Shown here: piece by piece, positions 53,448 through 61,966 of the stretch | How positions within the stretch are numbered: the stretch's first letter is position 1 | Layout of the letters: each line of letters starts with the position of its first letter | Source: Marinomonas vulgaris | GTDB lineage: Bacteria; Pseudomonadota; Gammaproteobacteria; Pseudomonadales; Marinomonadaceae | Direction of reading: 5' to 3' | Assembly (NCBI RefSeq): GCF_018145875.1 | Contig: NZ_JAGSSV010000011.1 | Coordinates: 1 to 64,000, forward strand | DNA length: 64,000 nt | Made by a program: the position numbers and the translations under genes | Notes under the pieces: model-generated | The model's input: the letters and a program-made list of their open reading frames with translations, nothing else | The model's database searches: none | What the model was told of the DNA's origin: nothing

Positions 53448-55550
53448 ATGACCTTTCACACCACCTTGGTCGGTAATCCGAACACAGGAAAGACCACCTT
53501 ATTTAATAAATTGGCTGGTACTCGCCAAAAAGTCGGTAATTGGGCGGGCGTCACCGTTGATTGCAAAACCGGCGTATTTGTCAGCGCTGGCGAACGTGTC
53601 GACATGACAGACCTGCCAGGCATTTACAGTTTAAACAACCAAACCGGTGGCATGGACGAAGTGGTCGCGCGACGCTTTTTGACCGAAAGCGATTACGACG
53701 TGATTGTCAACGTGGTAGACGCGACGAACTTAAAGCGAAATTTGAAGCTTACTCAAGAGCTGGTGGCACTGGGTCGACCTATGGTCATTGTGCTGACCAT
53801 GACGGATTTGGCGCGCAAATTAAACGTGATGCCAGATGTGGAGCGCTTGTCGAAAAACATCGGCGTGCCCGTTATCGATGGCTACGAATTGTCCATGGCA
53901 GACCTGCAAGCCAAGTTATTGGCTTTATTTTATGCGCTGCCTACGGCGTTAGACAGCTTGCTAAAAAACACCGCATCAGCGCCCACAAAAGTGCCCGAGG
54001 TATCGACTTGGCTGCACAATGTTCAGTCGGGTACAGGTCGAGTGCAAGCCAAAAACATCACCGATAAGATAGACCAAATTGTTCTGCACCCTTGGTTCGG
54101 GATTCCTATTTTCTTGTTGGCCATGTACGCCATGTTTGCCGTGGCGATTGGTGTGGGCACCTTGTTTATCGACCCGATCGATAGTTTTGCTGGCTATTGG
54201 TTTGTCACCTTTCCAAGTTATTGGATGGCGCAAATCGGTGTGCCTCATTGGGTGATAGTGTTATTAGCGAATGGCTTAGGCGGCGGTGTACAGCTGGTGG
54301 CGAGTTTCATCCCTGTGATCGGTTTTTTGTACCTGTGTTTGAGTATCTTAGAAGACAGTGGTTACATGGCGCGGGCGGCGTTTATTGTTGATCGTATTAT
54401 GTCGTCGATTGGTTTGCCGGGTCAGGCGTTTATTCCCTTGTTGCTGGGCTTTGGTTGTAATGTCCCTTCTATTATGGCGACCCGCAGTCTCACTAATGTT
54501 AGGCAACGCATGCTCACCATGGCGATGGCGCCTTTTATGTCCTGTGGGGCGCGCTTGGCGGTGTACGTGATGTTTGTGTCGGTGTTTTTTCGGGAGAACG
54601 GCGGCGTGTTGGTGTTTGGGTTGTATCTGTTGGGCATCGTCATGGCGGTGGGCACCGCGTGGATTTTTCGCAAGCAGCTGTTTCGCAATGTGCGGGTCAG
54701 CGTGTTAATGGAAATGCCCCATTACCATCGTCCTCGTTGGAGCAATGTTGGCTTGTCGAGCTGGCATAAGGTGCGAGGCTTTATTCTGCGAGCCGGCAAA
54801 ACCATTGTGTTGGTGTCGGCGGTACTGACGATATTAAACGCCGTGCCGCCTTGGCAAACGAGTGACGACAGCGAAGCATCGTCTGCGCCTTCGGCCTTGG
54901 CACAGATCGGACAAGTGATCACGCCGATGTTTTCCCCGATTGGCATGGGCGAAGAAAACTGGCCCGCTGCGGTGGGCATTTTCACCGGCATTCTAGCCAA
55001 AGAAGCCGTAGTCGGCACCATGGACACCCTTTATAGCAGTTTGAACAGCAAAGAGAGCGGCGACCTTGGTGGCACGGCAGCAGACTACGAATCGCCTTTG
55101 AGTAACCTAGTGAGCGTAGTGACGCTATTGGGTTCCAACTTGGCCGGCGTGGTGACCACCTTGACCGACCCATTGGGCTTAACCAGCGTCAGTGAGGCAA
55201 AAAGCCAAGCCATGACACCAGGGCACAGCAACATGATCGCCTTGTTCGATGGTTGGAAAGGTGCGTTTTCGTACTTGGTTTTCGTGCTGTTATACACCCC
55301 TTGTGCCGCGACCATAGGCGCCTTGATGAAAGAGGGCGGATTACTCTGGACAAGTGTTGTCGTCGCCTGGAGCACCTCCGTGGCGTACGTTACCGCCGTG
55401 TTCAGCTTTCAGTTGCTAACCTTTACGGAACACCCAGTAAGCGCCAGCATCACCATTGGCCTCGCCGGCCTGTGGCTCATCCTCTTCATCATTGCACTGA
55501 AAAAATGGGTCAAACCCAAAATAGACAACAATATTATTGCCGTGGGGTGA
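53448..55550 (+). CDS. feoB: Ferrous iron transport protein FeoB
   Basis: A 700-residue inner-membrane iron(II) transporter. The N-terminal G domain has G1 GNPNTGKTT (residues 7-15), G3 DLPGIYSL and G4-like TMTD, followed by a helical spacer. The membrane part has Gate motifs GFGCNVPSIMATRSL and CGARLAVYVMF, and IFTGILAKEAVVGTMDTLY. Slightly shorter than E. coli FeoB (773). Cysteine-bearing gate segments are intact, so it should be active. An inverted REP pair follows. Confidence 0.96.
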   Translation: MTFHTTLVGNPNTGKTTLFNKLAGTRQKVGNWAGVTVDCKTGVFVSAGERVDMTDLPGIYSLNNQTGGMDEVVARRFLTESDYDVIVNVVDATNLKRNLKLTQELVALGRPMVIVLTMTDLARKLNVMPDVERLSKNIGVPVIDGYELSMADLQAKLLALFYALPTALDSLLKNTASAPTKVPEVSTWLHNVQSGTGRVQAKNITDKIDQIVLHPWFGIPIFLLAMYAMFAVAIGVGTLFIDPIDSFAGYWFVTFPSYWMAQIGVPHWVIVLLANGLGGGVQLVASFIPVIGFLYLCLSILEDSGYMARAAFIVDRIMSSIGLPGQAFIPLLLGFGCNVPSIMATRSLTNVRQRMLTMAMAPFMSCGARLAVYVMFVSVFFRENGGVLVFGLYLLGIVMAVGTAWIFRKQLFRNVRVSVLMEMPHYHRPRWSNVGLSSWHKVRGFILRAGKTIVLVSAVLTILNAVPPWQTSDDSEASSAPSALAQIGQVITPMFSPIGMGEENWPAAVGIFTGILAKEAVVGTMDTLYSSLNSKESGDLGGTAADYESPLSNLVSVVTLLGSNLAGVVTTLTDPLGLTSVSEAKSQAMTPGHSNMIALFDGWKGAFSYLVFVLLYTPCAATIGALMKEGGLLWTSVVVAWSTSVAYVTAVFSFQLLTFTEHPVSASITIGLAGLWLILFIIALKKWVKPKIDNNIIAVG

Positions 55551-55564
55551 GAGTGGGCTCAGTA

Positions 55565-55714
55565 CTTGTAGGTCGGGCTTTAGCCCGAATGCCACAAAAC
55601 CTGCAACATCGATAAAACAAGACATTAACGCTAAACCTCATGTTTGTTTTTCAATAGAAGCATCACAACAAGCATAAGATCTTCGGTAATCGGCCTAAAG
55701 GCACGACCTACAAG
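55565..55714. repeat. Inverted pair of GTAG-type REP elements
   Basis: The left element reads CTTGTAGGTCGGGCTTTAGC (55565-55584) and forms the stem CGGGC-TTTA-GCCCG (55574-55587). The right element on the opposite strand reads GTAGGTCGTGCCTTTAGGCC, and CGACCTACAAG (55704-55714) inversely matches 55565-55575. The GTAG head followed by a palindrome is the usual form of REPs mobilised by RAYT transposases; no such gene lies in this window. The pair sits between convergent feoB and yjbH and may also protect mRNA ends. Confidence 0.75.
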
Positions 55715-55731
55715 GTCGGTCTTTCGTTTGG

Positions 55732-58035
55732 CTAGTTCTGGTTCGGTCTTTGGTACCAAGGCGAGACCATGTCGGTGATTTCAAAGAGTTCATTACGCTT
55801 GTCTAGCTTCTGGCCACCATCTCGGGTAATAGGCTGCCAGCTGATGTCCGCTCGGCTGTTGTTTGGTCTGAGGGAAATGGTGTCGAACGGAATGGACATG
55901 TAAAAGCCCTTAGTAAAACTGCCTTCACCAAATTCTTCCGCAGACATGTCTGTTTTACTGGCATAGGCGCCGATAATGACACCGCTTTTATACTGCTTCG
56001 AGACGTCGAGTCGTGCACCAACATCCGAGGCGAGGAATTGCCCTACATCAAGTTGAATCAGGAAGTCTTCCATAAAAGAAAAATCAGTTTGGTAATACAG
56101 CGAAAGGTGGCCAGTTGTTCCTTGAGAAAGCACTTTCGTGTCGGAGCCATAGGCATCATCGCTGCCAAATAGACCGAATACACTGCTTGGATCCCGCTGA
56201 GATATGGCATTCACATCTAGGCCGACAGCCCAGTTAGAATGGGGGCGACGATATAGAATTTCAGAACCAACACCGGCAAACATGGTTTCTAGGTAACCAC
56301 CGTATATCTGTTGATACCAGTTCTTTCCATAGTTCCCGAACCACGTCAGTTGTAAATTATCCATGTACGCGTCGTTATCGTGAATGTAAGCACGGATTAA
56401 TGTTCTGACTCGATAGTTATTCGTGCCATCTTCGAGTAGAGAGCTGTTTAATTGATCTAAGTTGTCTAAGAGGTTAAGTGAAACTGAGCTGGACAGTTCA
56501 AGATTGGAGCTAAGCCAATAAGAAGCGTCGCCTTCAAGGGTGATGCTGTATAGATAAAAACTTTCAGGGTTGCCGATGGATTGTGTTAAATCGGGGCTGA
56601 TATTGTAGTTAAAAGGCTTAAATTGGTCATAAATTGGCTCGTTATCCAGTATGTCGTAAGGATCGTCATTAGGGAGCTCAAGTAAGGCGTCTTTAATGTT
56701 TGGATTAAAGTATTGAACAGTGGCGATGTCTCGGTAGCCTTGAGCTGAGATTTCTGTGTATTTAACGGGAATGTTTTTTTGCGTCTCAATTACTTGATAT
56801 TGAGTGACTGAACTAGGCAGATGGTTGGCCAATACAGCCGCGGCACGCTCAGCAGCAAGCTCACGGTCGCGATATTTACCTTGTTCGGCAACAAGGGTGA
56901 CAGATTCGCCTTGGTCATCGTCTTGGTACACCTGATGAGTACGATAGCCCGCCACGTCGGACAGCTCTGCGGTCACATTGCCCCAGTCCACAGCGTTTAA
57001 ATCAGTGGCTTGCTGATCTCCTAGGGCGGGTATGGGGGTGTCGATCCAGGGTGTTTTAATGGTGTCGAAATTACTCGCGAAAGTAAGACCTAGCGTGGTG
57101 GTGGTTCCTCGTTCGTAACCCACGCGCAAACTGAAGTTTTCGTTAAGTGCGTAAATGGCCCCTATGTTCCATGGTGTGCGAGGTGTCATGTCAATACCAG
57201 CATCCAGTACTGGCTTGTCTCGACTGTAATCGTTACCGTCGTATTCGAGTTTAAAGCTTAAGGGGGCGAAAGGAGTTTGATATTCAATACCGCCAAACAA
57301 GGCGGCGGGACCGGTAAACCAACGTTGGTAATCGATGGAGCCACCATTGTCCGTGGTAGAGCTAATGCGATCACAATAACGATCTGCCACAGTGCAGGTT
57401 GGGTTGCTGATGTTGTCGCGTGTTCCGAAATACCCCCAACCCATGCCCAAAGTAAAATCAAAGGCACCGTAGTGGTCAGTTGAAAAACGTTTTGTTGCCG
57501 CGACAAACTCGCCATCGAACAAACCCGTACCGCCAAGGTCTCTTAACCCCACCGATACCTCTGGGCGCCATTGGTTTTCTGTCCATAAACGAAATTTTGC
57601 ATCAATACCTTTGTCTGCCAGTTTGGTATCACCACTGAACTCTTCTTTATTACTGTATAAAAGGTCTTCCACCTGGGTGTAGCGTAGTGTCGTTTCGAAC
57701 CATGGTGTTACTTGTAGCGACAAAGTATAGAACTGATACTCACTGTTATGGTTATAGCCAATGCTCACCATTCCTTCTTCTGTCATACGACCTGTTGGCA
57801 TCTGCAACAAGCCGACACCACCTAGGTCAGATTGTGTTGGTGTTAAAGCAGGGGTTTGAAACGGCGTGTCTTTAATTAACAAAGGTGTTTGATCGAGAGG
57901 AGCACTTTCTTCAAGAACATTCAGAGACTGAGCTTGTGCAGGAGACACCATCCCTGCACACATCAACAATCCCAAAGTACGATAATGATCACAGCGGTAT
58001 TTATGCAATCGTTTGAAAAGGGAATAAGAAAACAT
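55732..58035 (-). CDS. yjbH: YjbH/GfcD-like outer-membrane exopolysaccharide protein
   Basis: A 767-residue exported protein of the YjbH family. An N-terminal signal region (ending near SPAQAQS) is followed by the family opening GGVGLLQMPTGRMTEEGMVSIGYNHNSEYQF and long beta-rich stretches expected of an outer-membrane barrel, ending in FYMSIPFDTISLRPNNSRADISWQPITRDGGQKLDKR. It works with YjbE-G/Gfc proteins in capsule or exopolysaccharide production. The ATG overlaps the yjbG stop by one base. Somewhat longer than E. coli YjbH (about 700). Confidence 0.9.
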   Translation of the reverse strand: MFSYSLFKRLHKYRCDHYRTLGLLMCAGMVSPAQAQSLNVLEESAPLDQTPLLIKDTPFQTPALTPTQSDLGGVGLLQMPTGRMTEEGMVSIGYNHNSEYQFYTLSLQVTPWFETTLRYTQVEDLLYSNKEEFSGDTKLADKGIDAKFRLWTENQWRPEVSVGLRDLGGTGLFDGEFVAATKRFSTDHYGAFDFTLGMGWGYFGTRDNISNPTCTVADRYCDRISSTTDNGGSIDYQRWFTGPAALFGGIEYQTPFAPLSFKLEYDGNDYSRDKPVLDAGIDMTPRTPWNIGAIYALNENFSLRVGYERGTTTTLGLTFASNFDTIKTPWIDTPIPALGDQQATDLNAVDWGNVTAELSDVAGYRTHQVYQDDDQGESVTLVAEQGKYRDRELAAERAAAVLANHLPSSVTQYQVIETQKNIPVKYTEISAQGYRDIATVQYFNPNIKDALLELPNDDPYDILDNEPIYDQFKPFNYNISPDLTQSIGNPESFYLYSITLEGDASYWLSSNLELSSSVSLNLLDNLDQLNSSLLEDGTNNYRVRTLIRAYIHDNDAYMDNLQLTWFGNYGKNWYQQIYGGYLETMFAGVGSEILYRRPHSNWAVGLDVNAISQRDPSSVFGLFGSDDAYGSDTKVLSQGTTGHLSLYYQTDFSFMEDFLIQLDVGQFLASDVGARLDVSKQYKSGVIIGAYASKTDMSAEEFGEGSFTKGFYMSIPFDTISLRPNNSRADISWQPITRDGGQKLDKRNELFEITDMVSPWYQRPNQN

Positions 58036-58778
58036 TATGGCTCCAAACGTAAGGCAAGTAAGTGTGCAATGTGGCGATTAAGATCACGATGTTCCGCTGG
58101 TAAATCAGGCAGACTAATAAATAAAGTGGCACCAGGGGTAAGGAAAGCGCGCTGATGTTGCCATTGAATGTTGTTTACGTGGAACACCTGACGATCCGCT
58201 TGGACAACCCACACCGAAGGGTGGAATTCACCATTGGGTAAGTGGTTCAAATACCCTTTTATATCTTGGTTTGGCTGAAAAGGTAAGCGGGTGGTCTTGT
58301 TTTGTGTGGTATCGATAAGAGCAATGTGGTTGGGCCGAGGCGGCAAATAAAGAGAATAGTCGGCAATTAAAAGAGGGTCTTGTTTATCGCCAACACGCAC
58401 CTTGTCTATGTCCGTGTTGATCGGTTCGAAAAAGGCAAAATCCAATAACGCTAACTGATTGGCTAGATGAGTTGCATCGTCTCTTTGTAGCGCTTGTAGC
58501 TGAGCAATAATGGCATGCTCAGCGGCATCTACTTCAGCCTGTCTATTGGGGTTAATTAAGCCCGATGCTAACGGGTAGACGTTATAATCAAGCTGAGCAT
58601 GGGTATCTTGTAATGCTTGGGACAAGCGCACGCCTTCAGGGTAGAGCTTGCTTGTATTGGTTTGCATTAGTGTCAAAGCAGCCTGCTGAGTATTGCTCGC
58701 ATAGCCGGTTGAAACGAAGCAAAAAAATAAAAAAAGGTATTGAGACACTCTGTGGAAAAAGCTAACAGTCTGAGTCAT
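58035..58778 (-). CDS. yjbG: YjbG/GfcC-like capsule biosynthesis protein
   Basis: A 247-residue periplasmic protein. A signal peptide (cleaved near TGYAS) is followed by a GfcC-type region, including LYPEGVRLSQALQDTHAQLDYNVYPLASGLINPNRQ and a C-terminal LTPGATLFISLPDLPAEHRDLNRHIAHLLALRLEP. E. coli GfcC has a structure like SLBB domains of Wza. ATG 58778 overlaps the yjbF stop (TGATG) and is preferred over GTG 58781. It is the third gene of the four-gene group. Confidence 0.87.
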   Translation of the reverse strand: MTQTVSFFHRVSQYLFLFFCFVSTGYASNTQQAALTLMQTNTSKLYPEGVRLSQALQDTHAQLDYNVYPLASGLINPNRQAEVDAAEHAIIAQLQALQRDDATHLANQLALLDFAFFEPINTDIDKVRVGDKQDPLLIADYSLYLPPRPNHIALIDTTQNKTTRLPFQPNQDIKGYLNHLPNGEFHPSVWVVQADRQVFHVNNIQWQHQRAFLTPGATLFISLPDLPAEHRDLNRHIAHLLALRLEP

Positions 58779-59539
58779 CACTGAATTCCCTGTGTTTTTA
58801 TCTCGGTGATAAAAGGTTTAATCATCAGCATATCGATTTTCGTCATTTTGGGGCCAATATACTGGGTGCTTTTCACCACGTAAGCCTGAAGCGCATCGGT
58901 TTGGGCGACGACCCAAAAATCATTAATAACATGGCTGTTTAACGCATCGAATTTAACGTGTTCTTGAATCTTCTGTGCGGGTTGATTCCATAAAACAGAT
59001 TCCACGATTTCTTCACCTAAGGCGACACTGTCTACAATGGCCGTAAAACCGAAGCGATAGCCTGGGGACCAGTCATACATGGCTTGCCAAGCGTCTCTAG
59101 GAGAGGGTAAAGCGGGAACCATTCTTTGTGAAGGCGAAGCTTCAATCAAGCCTTCAATATTGGTAGATGGAAATCCTGTTGTTTTAACGATGCGTCCGTT
59201 TTCTGTGACTATGGTGGCCTTGTCTTGGGCTATCCAGGTCAATCTAGGTACATCGCTGTTTGGAATGGGGTCAATAAATAGCAGCACCATTAAAACGGGA
59301 TTGCTGTCATTGATGTTTACAAGGGCGCTGGCAAAAGGCAGGTTTTGTAAATGTTCCGTTGAAATGGCCTGACCACGACTGAGCTCTAATACATTGTTAA
59401 ATCTATTGATGGCATTATTTGAATTATTGGCGCAGCCAGACAATACAAATACGCTGACCAGCGCTAAAGTAGCAAGGCGGAAACGATGCAATAAAATGCA
59501 AAGGTGTGATTTCAACGTCAAAAAATAAACAGGTGTCAT
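58778..59539 (-). CDS. yjbF: YjbF/GfcB family lipoprotein
   Basis: A 253-residue lipoprotein with signal ALVSVFVLSGC, Cys being the first mature residue near 38, followed by the YjbF/GfcB domain (RLTWIAQDKATIVTENGRIVKTTGF). The N-terminal cytosolic stretch before the hydrophobic part is long, so the true start may be downstream of ATG 59539; TTG 59551 is less likely. It lies after yjbE across a terminator-like hairpin and overlaps yjbG by one base. Confidence 0.85.
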   Translation of the reverse strand: MTPVYFLTLKSHLCILLHRFRLATLALVSVFVLSGCANNSNNAINRFNNVLELSRGQAISTEHLQNLPFASALVNINDSNPVLMVLLFIDPIPNSDVPRLTWIAQDKATIVTENGRIVKTTGFPSTNIEGLIEASPSQRMVPALPSPRDAWQAMYDWSPGYRFGFTAIVDSVALGEEIVESVLWNQPAQKIQEHVKFDALNSHVINDFWVVAQTDALQAYVVKSTQYIGPKMTKIDMLMIKPFITEIKTQGIQ

Positions 59540-59565
59540 AATCTTGACCAAGCAGTAGGAAAAGA

Positions 59566-59593
59566 AAATCGCTTAACGAGTGTTAAGCGATTT
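59566..59593 (-). terminator. Terminator/attenuator between yjbE and yjbF
   Basis: AAATCGCTTAAC (59566-59577) pairs perfectly with GTTAAGCGATTT (59582-59593) over 4 bases. On the minus strand a T-rich run follows. It lies 33 bases after yjbE and should make that small gene more abundant than yjbFGH. Confidence 0.82.
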
Positions 59594-59625
59594 CAGTTGG
59601 TTTACAGCAAAACAAGCAGTAATGC

Positions 59626-59991
59626 TTAGTTTGTAGATGACGGCGCTGTGTTATCGCTAGCGGCGACAGCAACACTGGCTGCGGTAGCAACCGCAAGCGT
59701 GGTTGCCGCTGTTGCTGCTGCAACAGAACCGACAGTTGCAGCAGTCGCTGCGGCAGTAGATGCTGCTGCGGCGCCACTTGCTGCCGCTGCACCAGTAGAA
59801 GCTGCTGCGGCGCCTGTAGAAGCCGCTGCACCGGTTGACGCCGCAGCGCCTGTAGAAGCTGCACCTGTAGAGGCGGCAGCACCAGTTGAAGCACCGGTAG
59901 AGGCGCCTGACGCTGCGCTGCCTGCCGCTTCGCCGTATGCTTGGCTAGCTAGGCCAAGAGCTACGATAGTAGCTAAAGTAGTAAGTTTCAT
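59626..59991 (-). CDS. yjbE: YjbE-like small alanine-rich secreted protein
   Basis: A 121-residue exported protein. A signal peptide (MKLTTLATIVALGLASQAYG) precedes EAAGSAASG, the same start of the mature chain as in E. coli YjbE. The rest is almost only Ala, Ser, Thr and Gly, with repeated STGAA-type units in the middle and a final hydrophobic Ala/Val segment with TSSTN-like tail. A strong AAGGA lies before the ATG. It opens the yjbEFGH group. The role of YjbE is unknown. A frame on the plus strand over the same bases is an artefact of the repeats. Confidence 0.85.
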   Translation of the reverse strand: MKLTTLATIVALGLASQAYGEAAGSAASGASTGASTGAAASTGAASTGAAASTGAAASTGAAAASTGAAAASGAAAASTAAATAATVGSVAAATAATTLAVATAASVAVAASDNTAPSSTN

Positions 59992-60009
59992 AATGATTCC
60001 TTGTTTTTA

Positions 60010-60040
60010 AAACATCGATGTTTGAAGAATTCTCTTCAAA
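60010..60040. promoter_or_regulatory. Two adjacent palindromes upstream of yjbE
   Basis: AAACATCGATGTTT (60010-60023) is a perfect 14-bp palindrome, and TTTGAAGA-ATTC-TCTTCAAA (60021-60040) has an 8-bp stem directly beside it. They lie 19-49 bases before the yjbE start codon, either in the leader or overlapping the promoter. Which protein, if any, binds them is unknown. Confidence 0.55.
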
Positions 60041-60218
60041 ATTGATTTTAGGGTAACTAATGAACAAATGTAAGCGTATTGTACAAAATTTGTGGTGAGG
60101 GTTCCGAAGTAAGGTTGGATTGTGCAAGAAAATAGTTGAAATTTTATGTATATTTATCAATGTATTAGATGATTTTTTTTACAAAAACAGGCTATTTTTT
60201 ATCATTAGTGATCCAAAA

Positions 60219-60247
60219 TTAACTACAGTAAATTGTTGAAATATACT
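60219..60247 (+). promoter_or_regulatory. Candidate sigma-70 promoter of wza-wzb-wzc
   Basis: TTAACT (60219-60224) and TATACT (60242-60247) are 17 bp apart, 46 bases before the wza start. The surrounding 280-bp gap between yjbE and wza is very A/T-rich, so other hexamers are possible. No JUMPstart (GGCGGTAG) element was found. Confidence 0.35.
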
Positions 60248-60292
60248 ACACTGCTGCCAAAATTAATTTTAGGTAAGTTGTAACAACACACC

Positions 60293-61396
60293 ATGCATAT
60301 GAAGAAGTTTGTTTTATCCGTCATAATGCCCACCATTTTGCTGACAGGCTGTGCTTATCAGGGTTCGCATTTTTCAGTGGAAGATAGTGAATACTTAGAA
60401 AGTAATGAGCCTGTCGACATTTCTGATCTCGTGAATGTTTATTCACTGACTCCTCAAAAAATTGCGGAATTGCGAACGCTAAAGCCTGCACCTGCTTCAA
60501 ACCCTGAGTTAGATGTTGAAATCGTTCAGTATGAATACCGCATTGGAGTGGGAGATATTCTAAACATTACCGTATGGGATCATCCTGAATTAACCATACC
60601 TGCTGGGGCGTATCGCAGTTCTGCTGAGGGTGGTAATTGGGTACATGCAGACGGCGCTATATTCTACCCCTATATTGGTCGTGTGAACGTTCTAAACAAA
60701 ACGGTGGAAGAGATTCGGGTCGAAGTGTCCGAACGACTGTCGCGCTTTATAGAAAGCCCGCAAGTAGATGTCAATGTGGCGGCGTTTCGATCTAAGCGTG
60801 CTTATATTACCGGAGAAGTCAGCAGCCCTGGACAGCAATCCCTTTCCAACATCCCGATGACATTGTTAGATGCAGTCAACGCAGCTGGCGGTTTAGGCAG
60901 TTCGGCGGATTGGCGTAATGTGTCTTTGACTCGCAATGGCAAAGAAGAAACCGTGTCCTTGTTCGCTCTAATGCAACACGGTGACTTAACACAAAATAGA
61001 CTGTTAAGACCCGGAGACATTGTTCATGTGCCGCGAAATGATGGACAAAAAGTCTTCGTGCTAGGGGAGGTGAACGACCCTCAGTTGCTTAAAATTGATC
61101 GTGCAGGTATGAGCCTGACAGAAGCCCTTAGTAATGTGGGCGGTATTAACGAATTAACCGCCGATGCCACAGGTGTGTTTGTGTTCCGTGGGACGCGAGG
61201 TGATAAAGACAAGCAACAAATAGCGGATGTGTATCAATTAAACGTTAGAGATGCCTCTGCATTAGTAATGGGTACCGAATTTGACCTGCAAGCCTATGAC
61301 ATTGTTTATGTTACTGCATCGCCTATTGTGCGCTGGAATCGTCTTATCAGCTTATTGTTGCCAACCATCACCCGTTATAATGCATTGGCAAACTGA
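60293..61396 (+). CDS. wza: Polysaccharide export lipoprotein Wza
   Basis: A 367-residue outer-membrane export channel subunit. Signal and lipobox LLTGC are at residues 17-21, followed by the polysaccharide export domain ([20 protein letters not shown], then [29 protein letters not shown]) and SLBB repeats ([46 protein letters not shown]). A C-terminal amphipathic helix ([15 protein letters not shown]) would form the outer-membrane barrel of helices. ATG 60293 or 60299 may be the start. It heads wza-wzb-wzc, divergent from yjbEFGH. Confidence 0.95.
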   Translation: MHMKKFVLSVIMPTILLTGCAYQGSHFSVEDSEYLESNEPVDISDLVNVYSLTPQKIAELRTLKPAPASNPELDVEIVQYEYRIGVGDILNITVWDHPELTIPAGAYRSSAEGGNWVHADGAIFYPYIGRVNVLNKTVEEIRVEVSERLSRFIESPQVDVNVAAFRSKRAYITGEVSSPGQQSLSNIPMTLLDAVNAAGGLGSSADWRNVSLTRNGKEETVSLFALMQHGDLTQNRLLRPGDIVHVPRNDGQKVFVLGEVNDPQLLKIDRAGMSLTEALSNVGGINELTADATGVFVFRGTRGDKDKQQIADVYQLNVRDASALVMGTEFDLQAYDIVYVTASPIVRWNRLISLLLPTITRYNALAN

Positions 61397-61441
61397 GCCT
61401 AGTGGCGAATAACAGTAGACAAGATTTAAAAAGGATAGGCC

Positions 61442-61882
61442 GTGTTTGAAAAGGTGTTAGTAGTGTGTGTAGGGAATATTTGCCGGTCGCCAACAGGCGC
61501 CGCCTTATTGAGACAGTTATTACCCAATAAACAGATAGCGTCGGCCGGTATTGCCGCTGAGAAAAGTGGCTTGGTTGGTCACACTGCGGATTCTGTGGCA
61601 ATGGCGACTGCTCAGCAGCATGGAATCGATTTATCTCACCACAAAGCTCAACAGTTAACTGTTGGGCTTTGTCAGCAATATGACCTCTTGTTAGTGATGG
61701 AAAAAGGTCACCTTGAAGCGGTTACTCGTATTGCCCCCCATGCCAGAGGCAAAACCATGCTATTTGGTGAGTGGATTGGCAAACAAGACATTCCAGACCC
61801 TTATCAGCAAAGCCAAGAAGCCTTTGACCACGCCTACGCATTAATAGAGCGCGCTGCCCACGCTTGGAGCAAAAAACTCTAG
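61442..61882 (+). CDS. wzb: Low-molecular-weight protein-tyrosine phosphatase Wzb
   Basis: A 146-residue cytosolic phosphatase that resets the tyrosine kinase Wzc. The active loop CVGNICRS has nucleophile Cys9 and Arg15, and the general acid is in DIPDPYQ near the end. Length matches Wzb and Etp. The start is GTG 61442, with AAAAAGGA upstream. It lies between wza and wzc as in E. coli group 1 capsule and colanic acid loci. Confidence 0.95.
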   Translation: MFEKVLVVCVGNICRSPTGAALLRQLLPNKQIASAGIAAEKSGLVGHTADSVAMATAQQHGIDLSHHKAQQLTVGLCQQYDLLLVMEKGHLEAVTRIAPHARGKTMLFGEWIGKQDIPDPYQQSQEAFDHAYALIERAAHAWSKKL

Positions 61883-61890
61883 TGGTAAGT

Positions 61891-61915
61891 AAAAAGTTAA
61901 GCAAAAAAGTTAAGC
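61891..61915. repeat. Two-copy 12/13-bp tandem repeat after wzb
   Basis: AAAAAGTTAAGC (61891-61902) is followed directly by AAAAAAGTTAAGC (61903-61915). It begins 9 bases after the wzb stop codon and lies within the wza-wzb-wzc transcript. Confidence 0.65.
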
Positions 61916-61966
61916 AAAGATCAAATAGACACCCCCTAGTTCGACTTAAAAAGGTTTAAAAGAGTT

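Noticed and set aside
59648-60010. 120-codon Ala/Val/Pro-rich frame on the plus strand
   Set aside because: It is the complement of the repetitive yjbE gene; GC-rich triplet repeats leave several frames open. yjbE has the signal peptide, RBS and operon context.
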